In this document: piece after piece, positions 1 through 5,215 of the stretch | How the letters are laid out: each line of letters begins with the position of its first letter | Numbering within the stretch: position 1 is the first letter of the stretch | Source: Pseudomonadota bacterium | GTDB lineage: Bacteria; Pseudomonadota; Gammaproteobacteria; JAKAQQ01 | Reading direction: 5' to 3' | DNA length: 5,215 nucleotides | Assembly (NCBI GenBank): GCA_021819635.1 | Contig: JAKAQQ010000078.1 | Span: 1 to 5,215 of the forward strand | Notes under the pieces: model-generated | Database searches by the model: none | Told to the model about the DNA's origin: nothing | The model's input: only the letters and a program-made list of their open reading frames with translations | Position numbers and translations under genes: made by a program

Positions 1-403
1 TCTTCCCCGTAAGCGCAAGCCCCCAAGCGCTGGCGTGCACCCAGAGCGAACCCCCGCGCCCGACATGATCGGCGAAACGCGCGTGCCCCAGCTTGTCACG
101 GATCAGAAGGTCCTGCGTGGCGCTGTCCGGGATGCGGAGAAGAGCCTCGGCCAGGCACATGAGAACGACCCCTTCTTCCGACGAGAGATCGTACTCGTGC
201 AGGAGGGCCTCAAACCCGCGCCCTCCGCCGTGACGGCGGCGCACCTCGGTCACGTACCGTTGGGCGCGCAGGCCGGCGAGCTCGCGGCCACGGGCGTCCA
301 GCGGTGGCTCGGCGAGAAGAGCCGCGACGAGCTCGGTCTCGTCGGCGAGTGTGAGGCGGTGGAGTTCCTCACGTTCGAGAGGCGGAGGCGTCCGGAACAG
401 CAT
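1..403 (-). CDS. putA: PutA, bifunctional proline dehydrogenase / glutamate semialdehyde dehydrogenase, N-terminal part
   Basis: The frame is open from an ATG at 403 to the left edge and gives 134 residues of a longer protein. PutA oxidises proline to glutamate in two steps, with FAD in the proline dehydrogenase domain and NAD in the aldehyde dehydrogenase domain, at the inner face of the membrane. The family signature is clear: SSEEGVVLMCLAEALLRIPD begins near residue 74, followed by LIRDKLGHARF and then GGSLWVHASAWGLALTGK up to the edge. These match the region just before the proline dehydrogenase barrel. Only about 73 residues precede the signature, so the ribbon-helix-helix DNA-binding domain of long PutA proteins is missing and this looks like the short, non-regulatory form. 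A GGGAG lies only 2 bases before the ATG. An in-frame GTG at 456 is a less likely start. The gene follows icd after 61 bases on the same strand. Catalytic residues are outside the window. Confidence 0.93.
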   Translation of the reverse strand, partial: MLFRTPPPLEREELHRLTLADETELVAALLAEPPLDARGRELAGLRAQRYVTEVRRRHGGGRGFEALLHEYDLSSEEGVVLMCLAEALLRIPDSATQDLLIRDKLGHARFADHVGRGGSLWVHASAWGLALTGK

Positions 404-464
404 GGCTCCCGTGCGGGATCCGGAGGTGGGACGGGCGTCGCGGGCCGTGGTCACGGGCTCAGCC

Positions 465-1724
465 TCAACGCTCGAGCCGTTCGCAGACCGCGTCTCCGAA
501 CGCACTCGTCGAGACTTCCTTCGAGCCGGGTTTGAGACGCGCGAAGTCGTAGGTCACGACCCCGTCGACGACCGTCCGCTCGTACGCCCGGCGTATGGCT
601 TCGGCGGCCTCCGTCCAGCCGATGTGCTCAAGAAGCATGACCATCGAGAAGAGGAGCGATCCGGGATTGACGATGTTTTTCCCCGCGTGCTTGGGCGCCG
701 TCCCGTGCGTCGCCTCAAACACCGCAACGCGGTCGCTCATGTTGGCGCCGGGGGCAATGCCGACGCCGCCCACCTCGGCCGCCACGGCGTCCGACAGATA
801 GTCGCCGTTGAGGTTCGGCGTCGCGATGACGTCAAACTCGTCAGGTCGAAGCAGCATCATCTGGAACATGATGTCGGCAATGCGGTCCTTGAGGACGATC
901 TTGCCCTCGGGCACGCGCCCGCCGTGGCGGCTCTGGACCTCGTCTTCCGTCACGACGGAGTCCGAAAACTCTTCGCGCGCGAGATCGTAGCCCCACTGCC
1001 GGAACGCCCCCTCCGTGTACTTCATGATGTTCCCCTTGTGCACGAGCGTCACACTGCGTCGCCCGTGGTCGAGCGCGTAGCGGATGGCCTTACGGATGAG
1101 ACGCTTGCTCCCAAAGGCGGACATGGGCTTGATCCCGAGCGCACTCCCGTCGAAAAACCGGGCGTGAAACTCGTCGCGGAGCAAACGTGTGAGTTTCTCG
1201 TTTTCGGGCGTGCCGGCCGCGTATTCAATGCCCGCGTAGACGTCCTCGGTGTTCTCCCGGAAAAGGACGACATCCACTTTCTCGGGCTCGCGCAACGGGG
1301 AAGGCACCCCCCGGTAGTAACGCACCGGGCGCACGCAGGCAAAGAGATCCAGCTCTTGCCGCAGGCTCACGTTGAGAGAACGGAACCCCCCTCCGATCGG
1401 CGTGGTCAGGGGGCCCTTGATCGAAACAACAAGATCCTGCATGGCCTCAAGCGTGGCCTTGGGAAAGTAATCGCCACCGAAGCGGGACGCCGCTTTCTCG
1501 CCGAGAAAGAGTTCCACCCACCGGATGCGTCGCCGCCCGCCGTAGGCTCGCTCGACCGCACGGTCGCAGATGTTCAGGCACACGGGGGTGATGTCCACAC
1601 CAATCCCGTCCCCCTCGACGTATCCGATCAGGGGCTCGTCGGGAACAACCATGCGGTCGTTCTCGTAACGGATCTTGGTGCCTTGGGCGGGGTAGGACGG
1701 AACGGCGGAGGACGGTGCGGTCAT
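465..1724 (-). CDS. icd: NADP-dependent isocitrate dehydrogenase, E. coli type
   Basis: This 419-residue cytoplasmic TCA-cycle enzyme converts isocitrate and NADP to 2-oxoglutarate, CO2 and NADPH, working as a homodimer with Mg or Mn. It matches E. coli Icd along its whole length. Substrate-binding residues are visible: S116 and N118 in GGGFRSLNV, R122, R132, R156, Y163 and K230. Metal ligands are D284, D308 and D312, the last two in NLNGDYLSD. S116 equals the E. coli serine phosphorylated by AceK kinase. Of the NADP-specificity residues, K345, V352, Y392 and R396 are kept, but the E. coli Tyr345 position is His346 here. The family's C-terminal segment ending near FGDAV is present, so the gene is complete. 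The ATG at 1724 gives a start similar to E. coli. No Shine-Dalgarno sequence precedes it; the bases before the ATG read CCTCCC. It follows arnD by 44 bases with no terminator seen, so it may be co-transcribed or have its own promoter. Confidence 0.97.
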   Translation of the reverse strand: MTAPSSAVPSYPAQGTKIRYENDRMVVPDEPLIGYVEGDGIGVDITPVCLNICDRAVERAYGGRRRIRWVELFLGEKAASRFGGDYFPKATLEAMQDLVVSIKGPLTTPIGGGFRSLNVSLRQELDLFACVRPVRYYRGVPSPLREPEKVDVVLFRENTEDVYAGIEYAAGTPENEKLTRLLRDEFHARFFDGSALGIKPMSAFGSKRLIRKAIRYALDHGRRSVTLVHKGNIMKYTEGAFRQWGYDLAREEFSDSVVTEDEVQSRHGGRVPEGKIVLKDRIADIMFQMMLLRPDEFDVIATPNLNGDYLSDAVAAEVGGVGIAPGANMSDRVAVFEATHGTAPKHAGKNIVNPGSLLFSMVMLLEHIGWTEAAEAIRRAYERTVVDGVVTYDFARLKPGSKEVSTSAFGDAVCERLER

Positions 1725-1768
1725 GGGAGGATTCTCAGCACGAGGGTGGGAGCACGGGGAAAAGGTGA

Positions 1769-2662
1769 CTAAACGACGGTGGCGAGCGCGCCGGCGCGGC
1801 CGGGAATCGAGGCCCAGACAAGCGGACGGACGGGGAGTTCGTCCGACCGGTGCCGCGCCACGAGATCCTCCAGGGTCTCGAAAACGACACCCTGCTCGAG
1901 CCAGAGGCGGAGGAGACGCTCAAAACCCTGGAGGTACCGTCCCCCCTCGAGTTCCGCGTGGAGGGTGAGCACGTGATCGCCGGGTGTGTCCCGGGCAAGC
2001 CGCTCGAAATAGGCAGGGAAGTTCCCGGCGTCCACGCCGTCCCGCCCGAGCACTTCGTCGAGTGTCGGGAGGGTCGTGGGCACCTGGGGGCAACGAAACA
2101 CCCGCCCGTTCCACGAGGGATAGAACGGTCCCCCGGGGCCGCGGCAATCACTGGCGTAGCGGAAACCCCGCGCTTCTTCCAGCGCCAGGACGGCCTCGTT
2201 GATCTGCCACCCGGCCGCCGCGTGGGCCACGGGATCCCGGTCCCAGACATCCCGGAAAGCCCGAACCCCCCGCTCAAACTGGCGGCGTGTCCAAGGCTCG
2301 CCACGAAAGCGGGCGTGATCTTGCCAGAGGCTATGGTCGTAAACGTGGAGTCCGACGTCGTGTCCGTCACGGGCGAGAGCACGCAGCTCCTCACGGCAGC
2401 GGCGCCCGATCCGGGGGCCGGGAAGCAACACCCCGTAGAGCAGCGTGCGCACGCCGTAATTCGACACGACGGACGTTCTCCGCACCTTGCGCAGGAACGC
2501 CGGGCGCAGCGCCCGAAAGATCCGTCGCCCGGTGTGGTCGGGGCCAAGCGTCAGGAAGAAACTGGCCCGGATGCCCAGGTCCGAGAAGAGCCGTCTCAGA
2601 CGGGGCAGCCCGTCCCGCGTTCCGCGGTAGGTATCCACATCGACCTTGAGCGCCACACGCAT
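1769..2662 (-). CDS. arnD: ArnD, 4-deoxy-4-formamido-L-arabinose-phosphoundecaprenol deformylase
   Basis: The 297-residue protein belongs to the NodB-type polysaccharide deacetylase family. It removes the formyl group from the undecaprenyl-linked 4-formamido arabinose, giving the Ara4N donor for lipid A. Alignment by eye with E. coli ArnD is good from the first residues: DVDTYRGTRDGLPRL starts at residue 8, GPDHTGRRIFR follows at 40, and AAGW lies at 148. Likely catalytic and metal residues are D8 and D10, H106 and H110 (an H-x3-H pair in GLHVYDH), the DCRG motif at 172-175, and H235 in LHAE. No signal peptide or clear transmembrane segment is seen, which fits a protein working at the cytoplasmic face of the inner membrane. 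The ATG at 2662 is 8 bases after the decarboxylase stop, without a recognisable Shine-Dalgarno sequence, so translation may be coupled. The enterobacterial neighbour arnT is not downstream; icd is. Confidence 0.96.
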   Translation of the reverse strand: MRVALKVDVDTYRGTRDGLPRLRRLFSDLGIRASFFLTLGPDHTGRRIFRALRPAFLRKVRRTSVVSNYGVRTLLYGVLLPGPRIGRRCREELRALARDGHDVGLHVYDHSLWQDHARFRGEPWTRRQFERGVRAFRDVWDRDPVAHAAAGWQINEAVLALEEARGFRYASDCRGPGGPFYPSWNGRVFRCPQVPTTLPTLDEVLGRDGVDAGNFPAYFERLARDTPGDHVLTLHAELEGGRYLQGFERLLRLWLEQGVVFETLEDLVARHRSDELPVRPLVWASIPGRAGALATVV

Positions 2663-2670
2663 GGACGGGC

Positions 2671-3726
2671 TCAGCCGGTGCTGTCACCGACGAGGTCCTG
2701 GACCGCCGTGGCGTCGCCTTCGTAGGTGGCAAAGATACGGCGAAGCGCGGTCCGAAGATCGGTCGTGGGTCGCCATCCAAGTTCCTTCCCGGCGCTCTCG
2801 ATGGACGGCACCCGGCGTTCGATGTCCTGGTATCCTTCGCCGTAGTAATCGCTGGCCCGCGTCTCCACGATGGCGGCCCTCTCCAGGTTGGCACGCAGGC
2901 GCGGGAACTCGGCGGCCACCTCGAGCATGAGGTGGGCCAGTTCACGGACGGAATATTCGTTCTCGGGGTTGCCGATGTTGTAGATGCGCCGGGTGGCCAC
3001 CCCGCCCTCGTTCTCGAGAATGCGCATGAGAGCGTCGATCCCGTCGTCGATGTAGGTGTAACAACGCTTTTGGTGCCCGCCGTCGACGAGGCGGATCGGT
3101 TCCCCACGGACAATATTGCCCAGAAACTGCGTGACCACGCGCGAGCTTCCTTCCTTGGCCGTGTGGATGCTGTCCAAGCCCGGGCCAATCCAGTTGAACG
3201 GCCGCACCAAGGTGAAGTCGAATCCGTCGCGGACCCCGTACGCCCAGATGATACGGTCGAGAAGCTGCTTGGACGCGCTGTAGATCCACCGCTGCATCGG
3301 GATGGGCCCCAGCACGAAGGGCGAGCGGTAGGGATCAAAGGCGGGATCCGGGCACATCCCGTAGACCTCGGAAGTCGAAGGGAAGATCATGCGTTTTCCG
3401 TAACGCACGCACTGCCGAACGATAGGAAGGTTGGCTTCAAAATCCAGTTCGAAAACGCGGAGCGGATCCCGGACGTAGGTGGCCGGGGTCGCAATGGCCA
3501 CCAGCGGAATGACAGCATCGCACTTCTTGATGTGGTATTCGACCCACTCACGGTTGATGGTGATGTCGCCTTCGAAGAAGTGAAACCGGGGACGGTCCAG
3601 AAGCGTGGAGACGCGGTCGCTCCCCATATCCATCCCGTAGACCTCCCACGGCGTCGCGGCCAGGATGCGGGTCGAGAGGTGATGGCCGATAAAACCGTTG
3701 ACGCCAAGAATGAGGACTTTTTTCAT
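2671..3726 (-). CDS. arnA: ArnA decarboxylase half: UDP-glucuronate 4-oxidase / decarboxylase
   Basis: The 351-residue protein is the extended short-chain dehydrogenase that matches the C-terminal half of E. coli ArnA. It uses NAD to oxidise and decarboxylate UDP-glucuronate to UDP-4-keto-arabinose, the substrate of ArnB. The Rossmann loop GVNGFIG (8-14) is at the N-terminus, with acidic D32 ending the second strand. Catalytic residues are S119 and E120 in [10 protein letters not shown]149 and K153 in YSASK, N178 in RPFNW, and an arginine at 304 or 305 in ERRVPSI, corresponding to E. coli S433, E434, Y463, K467, N492 and R619. The start at 3726 is chosen because its ATG overlaps the TGA of the formyltransferase gene (ATGA) and begins directly at the Rossmann strand [18 protein letters not shown] sits 9 bases before it. 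The same frame is open further upstream through a G8 run, so a fused product is possible (see findings). A plain UDP-xylose synthase is less likely given the arn neighbours. Confidence 0.95.
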   Translation of the reverse strand: MKKVLILGVNGFIGHHLSTRILAATPWEVYGMDMGSDRVSTLLDRPRFHFFEGDITINREWVEYHIKKCDAVIPLVAIATPATYVRDPLRVFELDFEANLPIVRQCVRYGKRMIFPSTSEVYGMCPDPAFDPYRSPFVLGPIPMQRWIYSASKQLLDRIIWAYGVRDGFDFTLVRPFNWIGPGLDSIHTAKEGSSRVVTQFLGNIVRGEPIRLVDGGHQKRCYTYIDDGIDALMRILENEGGVATRRIYNIGNPENEYSVRELAHLMLEVAAEFPRLRANLERAAIVETRASDYYGEGYQDIERRVPSIESAGKELGWRPTTDLRTALRRIFATYEGDATAVQDLVGDSTG

Positions 3727-4655
3727 GCGGGCGCATCCCCCAGAGGCAGCACGCGCCCCCCCCACCGGCTCCGGTGCTGACGCGCGTCGTAACGTTCTCC
3801 TGCGAGCAGGCATTGTAACACCTCAAGACGACACGCATCCCCACAGTCGGCGTACAGCCGATCTTCTTCCGCGTACAACGCGGGGGCGCGGTGACGCGCG
3901 GGAACCGCGTCGAGGCGCGTACGATGGACGGCAAGTCGTCCGACCCGGAGGTCGGCGAACGCACCGGGATACGGCGGAGCCACGGCGCGCACCAAGTCGT
4001 GAACCCGTCGCGCCGGCTGCCGCCAGTCGATGCGTCCGTCCTCCGCACGCCGCCGGCCAAAGTAACTGCCCCGTGCAAGATCCAGGGGCTGCCGGGAGAC
4101 CCGTCCTTCCCGCAGGGCGGGAAGGACGCGGGCGAGAACGATCTCGGCGGCGCAGCTCACCTTGCGCATGACATCGCGGGCCGTGTCGTCAAGAAGGATC
4201 GGAACCGCCATCTGATCAACCAGGTCCCCAGCGTCCGGCGCCGCGGTCATGACGTGGAGACTGGCCCCGGTCTCGTGTTCTCCGTTGAGGATGGCCCAGT
4301 TGACCGGGGCACGTCCACGGTAGCGCGGAAGGAGAGAACCGTGCATGTTGTACGCACCGTAGCGCGGCACAGCCAAAAGTCCGGAGGGAAGAAGATGACG
4401 GTAGTAGAACGAAAAGACAAGATCGGGTGCCAGAAGACCGATCCGTTCGGCAAGGGGCGGCAGGCCGCGGCGGGGCGGCGTCACGACCGGCAGGCCGTGG
4501 GCGCGGGCCAGGTCCGCCACGCTTTCAAACCAGAGGGTTTCCGCAGGGTCGTCCTCGTGCGTCACCACGAGACGCACGTCGACGGCCTGATCCAGAAGAA
4601 CCGAAAGCCCCCGCACACCCACGTCGTGGTATGCGAAGACAACCGCGGTCGTCAT
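3723..4655 (-). CDS. arnA: ArnA formyltransferase half: UDP-4-amino-4-deoxy-L-arabinose formyltransferase
   Basis: The 310-residue protein matches the N-terminal half of E. coli ArnA. It transfers formyl from N10-formyltetrahydrofolate to the 4-amine of UDP-Ara4N in the cytoplasm. [13 protein letters not shown] opens the protein, [10 protein letters not shown] lies near 81-90, and [15 protein letters not shown] carries catalytic N103 and H105; D141 in DAGD completes the triad, each one position after E. coli N102, H104 and D140. A C-terminal oligosaccharide-binding-like domain follows from about residue 198 (YFGRR). The ATG at 4655 is favoured over one at 4682 because it overlaps the arnC TGA as ATGA and begins where E. 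coli ArnA begins. The gene ends in another ATGA overlap with the decarboxylase gene. Two oddities lie inside it: a perfect 12-base inverted repeat at codons 176-184 and a G8 run covering codons 298-300. In enterobacteria this protein is fused to the decarboxylase; here it is separate in the zero frame. Confidence 0.95.
   Translation of the reverse strand: MTTAVVFAYHDVGVRGLSVLLDQAVDVRLVVTHEDDPAETLWFESVADLARAHGLPVVTPPRRGLPPLAERIGLLAPDLVFSFYYRHLLPSGLLAVPRYGAYNMHGSLLPRYRGRAPVNWAILNGEHETGASLHVMTAAPDAGDLVDQMAVPILLDDTARDVMRKVSCAAEIVLARVLPALREGRVSRQPLDLARGSYFGRRRAEDGRIDWRQPARRVHDLVRAVAPPYPGAFADLRVGRLAVHRTRLDAVPARHRAPALYAEEDRLYADCGDACRLEVLQCLLAGERYDARQHRSRWGGRVLPLGDAPA
3756..3763 (-). other. G8 homopolymer forming an in-frame slippery site in arnA
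   Basis: On the coding strand eight consecutive G run through the codons TGG GGG GGG (W298, G299, G300), ten codons before the formyltransferase stop. In frame this is a perfect X-XXX-XXX slippery heptamer, G GGG GGG. A -1 shift leaves the formyltransferase frame and enters the decarboxylase frame, which is open from here to its own ATG. The run itself and its frame are seen directly; use as a frameshift or phase-variation site is inferred. It could equally be a homopolymer miscount. Confidence 0.5.
4102..4128. repeat. Perfect 12-base inverted repeat with 3-base loop inside arnA
   Basis: The arms cgtccttcccgc (4102-4113) and gcgggaaggacg (4117-4128) are perfect reverse complements separated by agg. 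In the transcript they would form a 12-base-pair, GC-rich hairpin. It codes for part of [10 protein letters not shown] in the linker between the two domains of the formyltransferase. The same stretch aligns with E. coli ArnA (LPAIKHGNI) without extra residues, so it is not an inserted element. No U-tract follows, so it is not a standard terminator. Confidence 0.7.
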
Positions 4656-5215
4656 GTGTGGGAAACCGTCGTGCGATCGCATCCCGGGGAGACCGCGCCC
4701 TCCTCACCTGCCGCCGAAGTTGGCGGCGTCTCGAGGAGCGCGGCGATGAGGTAGCGGGGACGCCGCTGCACCTGCTGATAGATCCGGCCGACGTATTCGC
4801 CCAGAAGACCGATCCCGAACAGGAGAACCCCGATCAGGAAGAAGACAATCCCGAAGAGGGTAAACACGCCCTGAACCTGCGGGCCGAAAAAGATGCGCTG
4901 GATCGCGAGATAGATCACAAGAAGACCCGAACTCAAAGCCAGAACGACGCCAAGCAGCCCAAAAAACTGGAGCGGAACGACCGAAAAACCCGTAATCAGG
5001 TCGAAATTGAGCCGCACCAGGCGGTACAACGAATACTTGGACCGCCCGTGGTGGCGCTCTTCGTGCGTCACCGCGATTTCGGTTGGTCGTGCGGCAAAGA
5101 GGTAACCAAGGGCGGGGAGAAAGGTATTGATCTCCCGGGTCGTGTTGATGGCGGAAACGATGCCCCCGCTGTATCCACGCAGCATGCATCCCTGATCGGT
5201 CATGTGGACGCGGGT
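4652..5215 (-). CDS. arnC: ArnC, undecaprenyl-phosphate 4-deoxy-4-formamido-L-arabinose transferase, C-terminal part
   Basis: The frame is open from the right edge to a TGA at 4652-4654 and gives the last 187 residues; about 140 N-terminal residues with the GT2 catalytic aspartates are outside. The enzyme transfers 4-formamido arabinose from UDP to undecaprenyl phosphate at the inner membrane. DQGCMLRGY at 7-15 corresponds to E. coli ArnC DYGCMLRAY and separates it from the GtrB/DPM-type glucosyltransferases. HGRSKYSLYRLVRLNFDLITGFS (about 56-78) precedes two membrane segments, about 81-107 and 117-139, and the end GLLGEYVGRIYQQVQRRPRYL is also typical. After it comes a poorly conserved tail of about 30 residues. 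An internal ATG at 5203 is not the start, because the conserved frame continues beyond it. The stop overlaps the formyltransferase ATG by four bases (ATGA), showing operon organisation. Any promoter or PmrA-type control site would lie upstream, outside the window. Confidence 0.93.
   Translation of the reverse strand, partial: TRVHMTDQGCMLRGYSGGIVSAINTTREINTFLPALGYLFAARPTEIAVTHEERHHGRSKYSLYRLVRLNFDLITGFSVVPLQFFGLLGVVLALSSGLLVIYLAIQRIFFGPQVQGVFTLFGIVFFLIGVLLFGIGLLGEYVGRIYQQVQRRPRYLIAALLETPPTSAAGEEGAVSPGCDRTTVSHT

Noticed and set aside
225..239. 15-base palindromes at 225-239 and 2501-2515
   Set aside because: Each has a one-base centre, sits in coding sequence made of GC-rich Arg/Gly/Ala codons, and cannot form a long stem; likely chance.
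407..418. Inverted repeat TCCCG-TG-CGGGA before putA, overlapping its possible ribosome site
   Set aside because: Five-base arms in GC-rich sequence are expected by chance; no further support for control or termination.
35..535. Plus-strand open frame at the left end
   Set aside because: The minus strand here encodes unmistakable PutA sequence and the end of icd.
351..1772. Long open plus-strand frame opposite icd, about 473 codons
   Set aside because: It is antisense to a full, highly conserved isocitrate dehydrogenase, is rich in Arg, His and Gly, and shows no recognisable domain; GC-rich codon bias keeps such frames open.
1850..2725. Plus-strand open frame opposite arnD; similar ones at 2932-3780 and 3891-4754
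   Set aside because: All lie opposite conserved arn genes, show no family motifs, and have the composition of mirrored coding sequence.
3727..3813. Upstream start at 3813 for the decarboxylase
   Set aside because: The extra 29 residues are Arg/Ala-rich and unlike the family, and the ATG at 3726 fits the Rossmann start and the ATGA overlap. The open frame matters only for the frameshift idea.
4458..4497. Ten-base direct repeat CGGCAGGCCG at 4458 and 4488
   Set aside because: Both copies encode Gly-Leu-Pro in the formyltransferase; a codon coincidence, not an array.
4711..4728. GCCGCC...GGCGGC hairpin near the end of arnC
   Set aside because: Six-base arms, no U-tract, and the next gene starts by overlap downstream, so not a terminator.

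Overview
The window is a compact, GC-rich bacterial segment in which every gene I can support lies on the minus strand, so transcription runs from right to left. Gene content points to a Gram-negative bacterium with lipopolysaccharide: it carries a 4-amino-4-deoxy-L-arabinose (Ara4N) lipid A modification cluster, an E. coli-type NADP isocitrate dehydrogenase and a short PutA. I cannot name the phylum from the sequence.

Layout in transcription order (high to low coordinates): the C-terminal 187 residues of ArnC, an undecaprenyl-phosphate glycosyltransferase cut by the right edge (4652-5215); the ArnA formyltransferase half (3723-4655); the ArnA UDP-glucuronate decarboxylase half (2671-3726); the deformylase ArnD (1769-2662); NADP isocitrate dehydrogenase icd (465-1724); and the first 134 residues of the proline catabolism enzyme PutA, cut by the left edge (1-403). 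The spacers are short: two 4-base ATGA overlaps in the arn block, then 8, 44 and 61 bases. There is no gene-free stretch over 300 bases, and I saw no tRNA, rRNA, CRISPR array, insertion sequence or convincing terminator.

The arn genes form a pathway. The decarboxylase half oxidises UDP-glucuronate to the 4-keto pentose. ArnB, expected upstream beyond the right edge, transaminates it. The formyltransferase half formylates the amine, ArnC transfers the sugar to undecaprenyl phosphate, and ArnD removes the formyl group. The transferase ArnT, which normally follows ArnD in enterobacteria, is absent here; central-metabolism genes follow instead.

The most notable observation is in arnA. In E. coli it is one 660-residue fused protein; here it is two cistrons joined by an ATGA overlap. 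A run of eight G (minus strand, 3756-3763) sits just before the end of the first cistron and forms a perfect slippery heptamer in frame. A -1 shift there would join the halves into one protein of 661 residues. Either this is a shift-regulated or phase-variable fusion, or the split is real and translationally coupled, or one G has been missed in sequencing. A perfect 12-base inverted repeat also lies inside the formyltransferase coding region.
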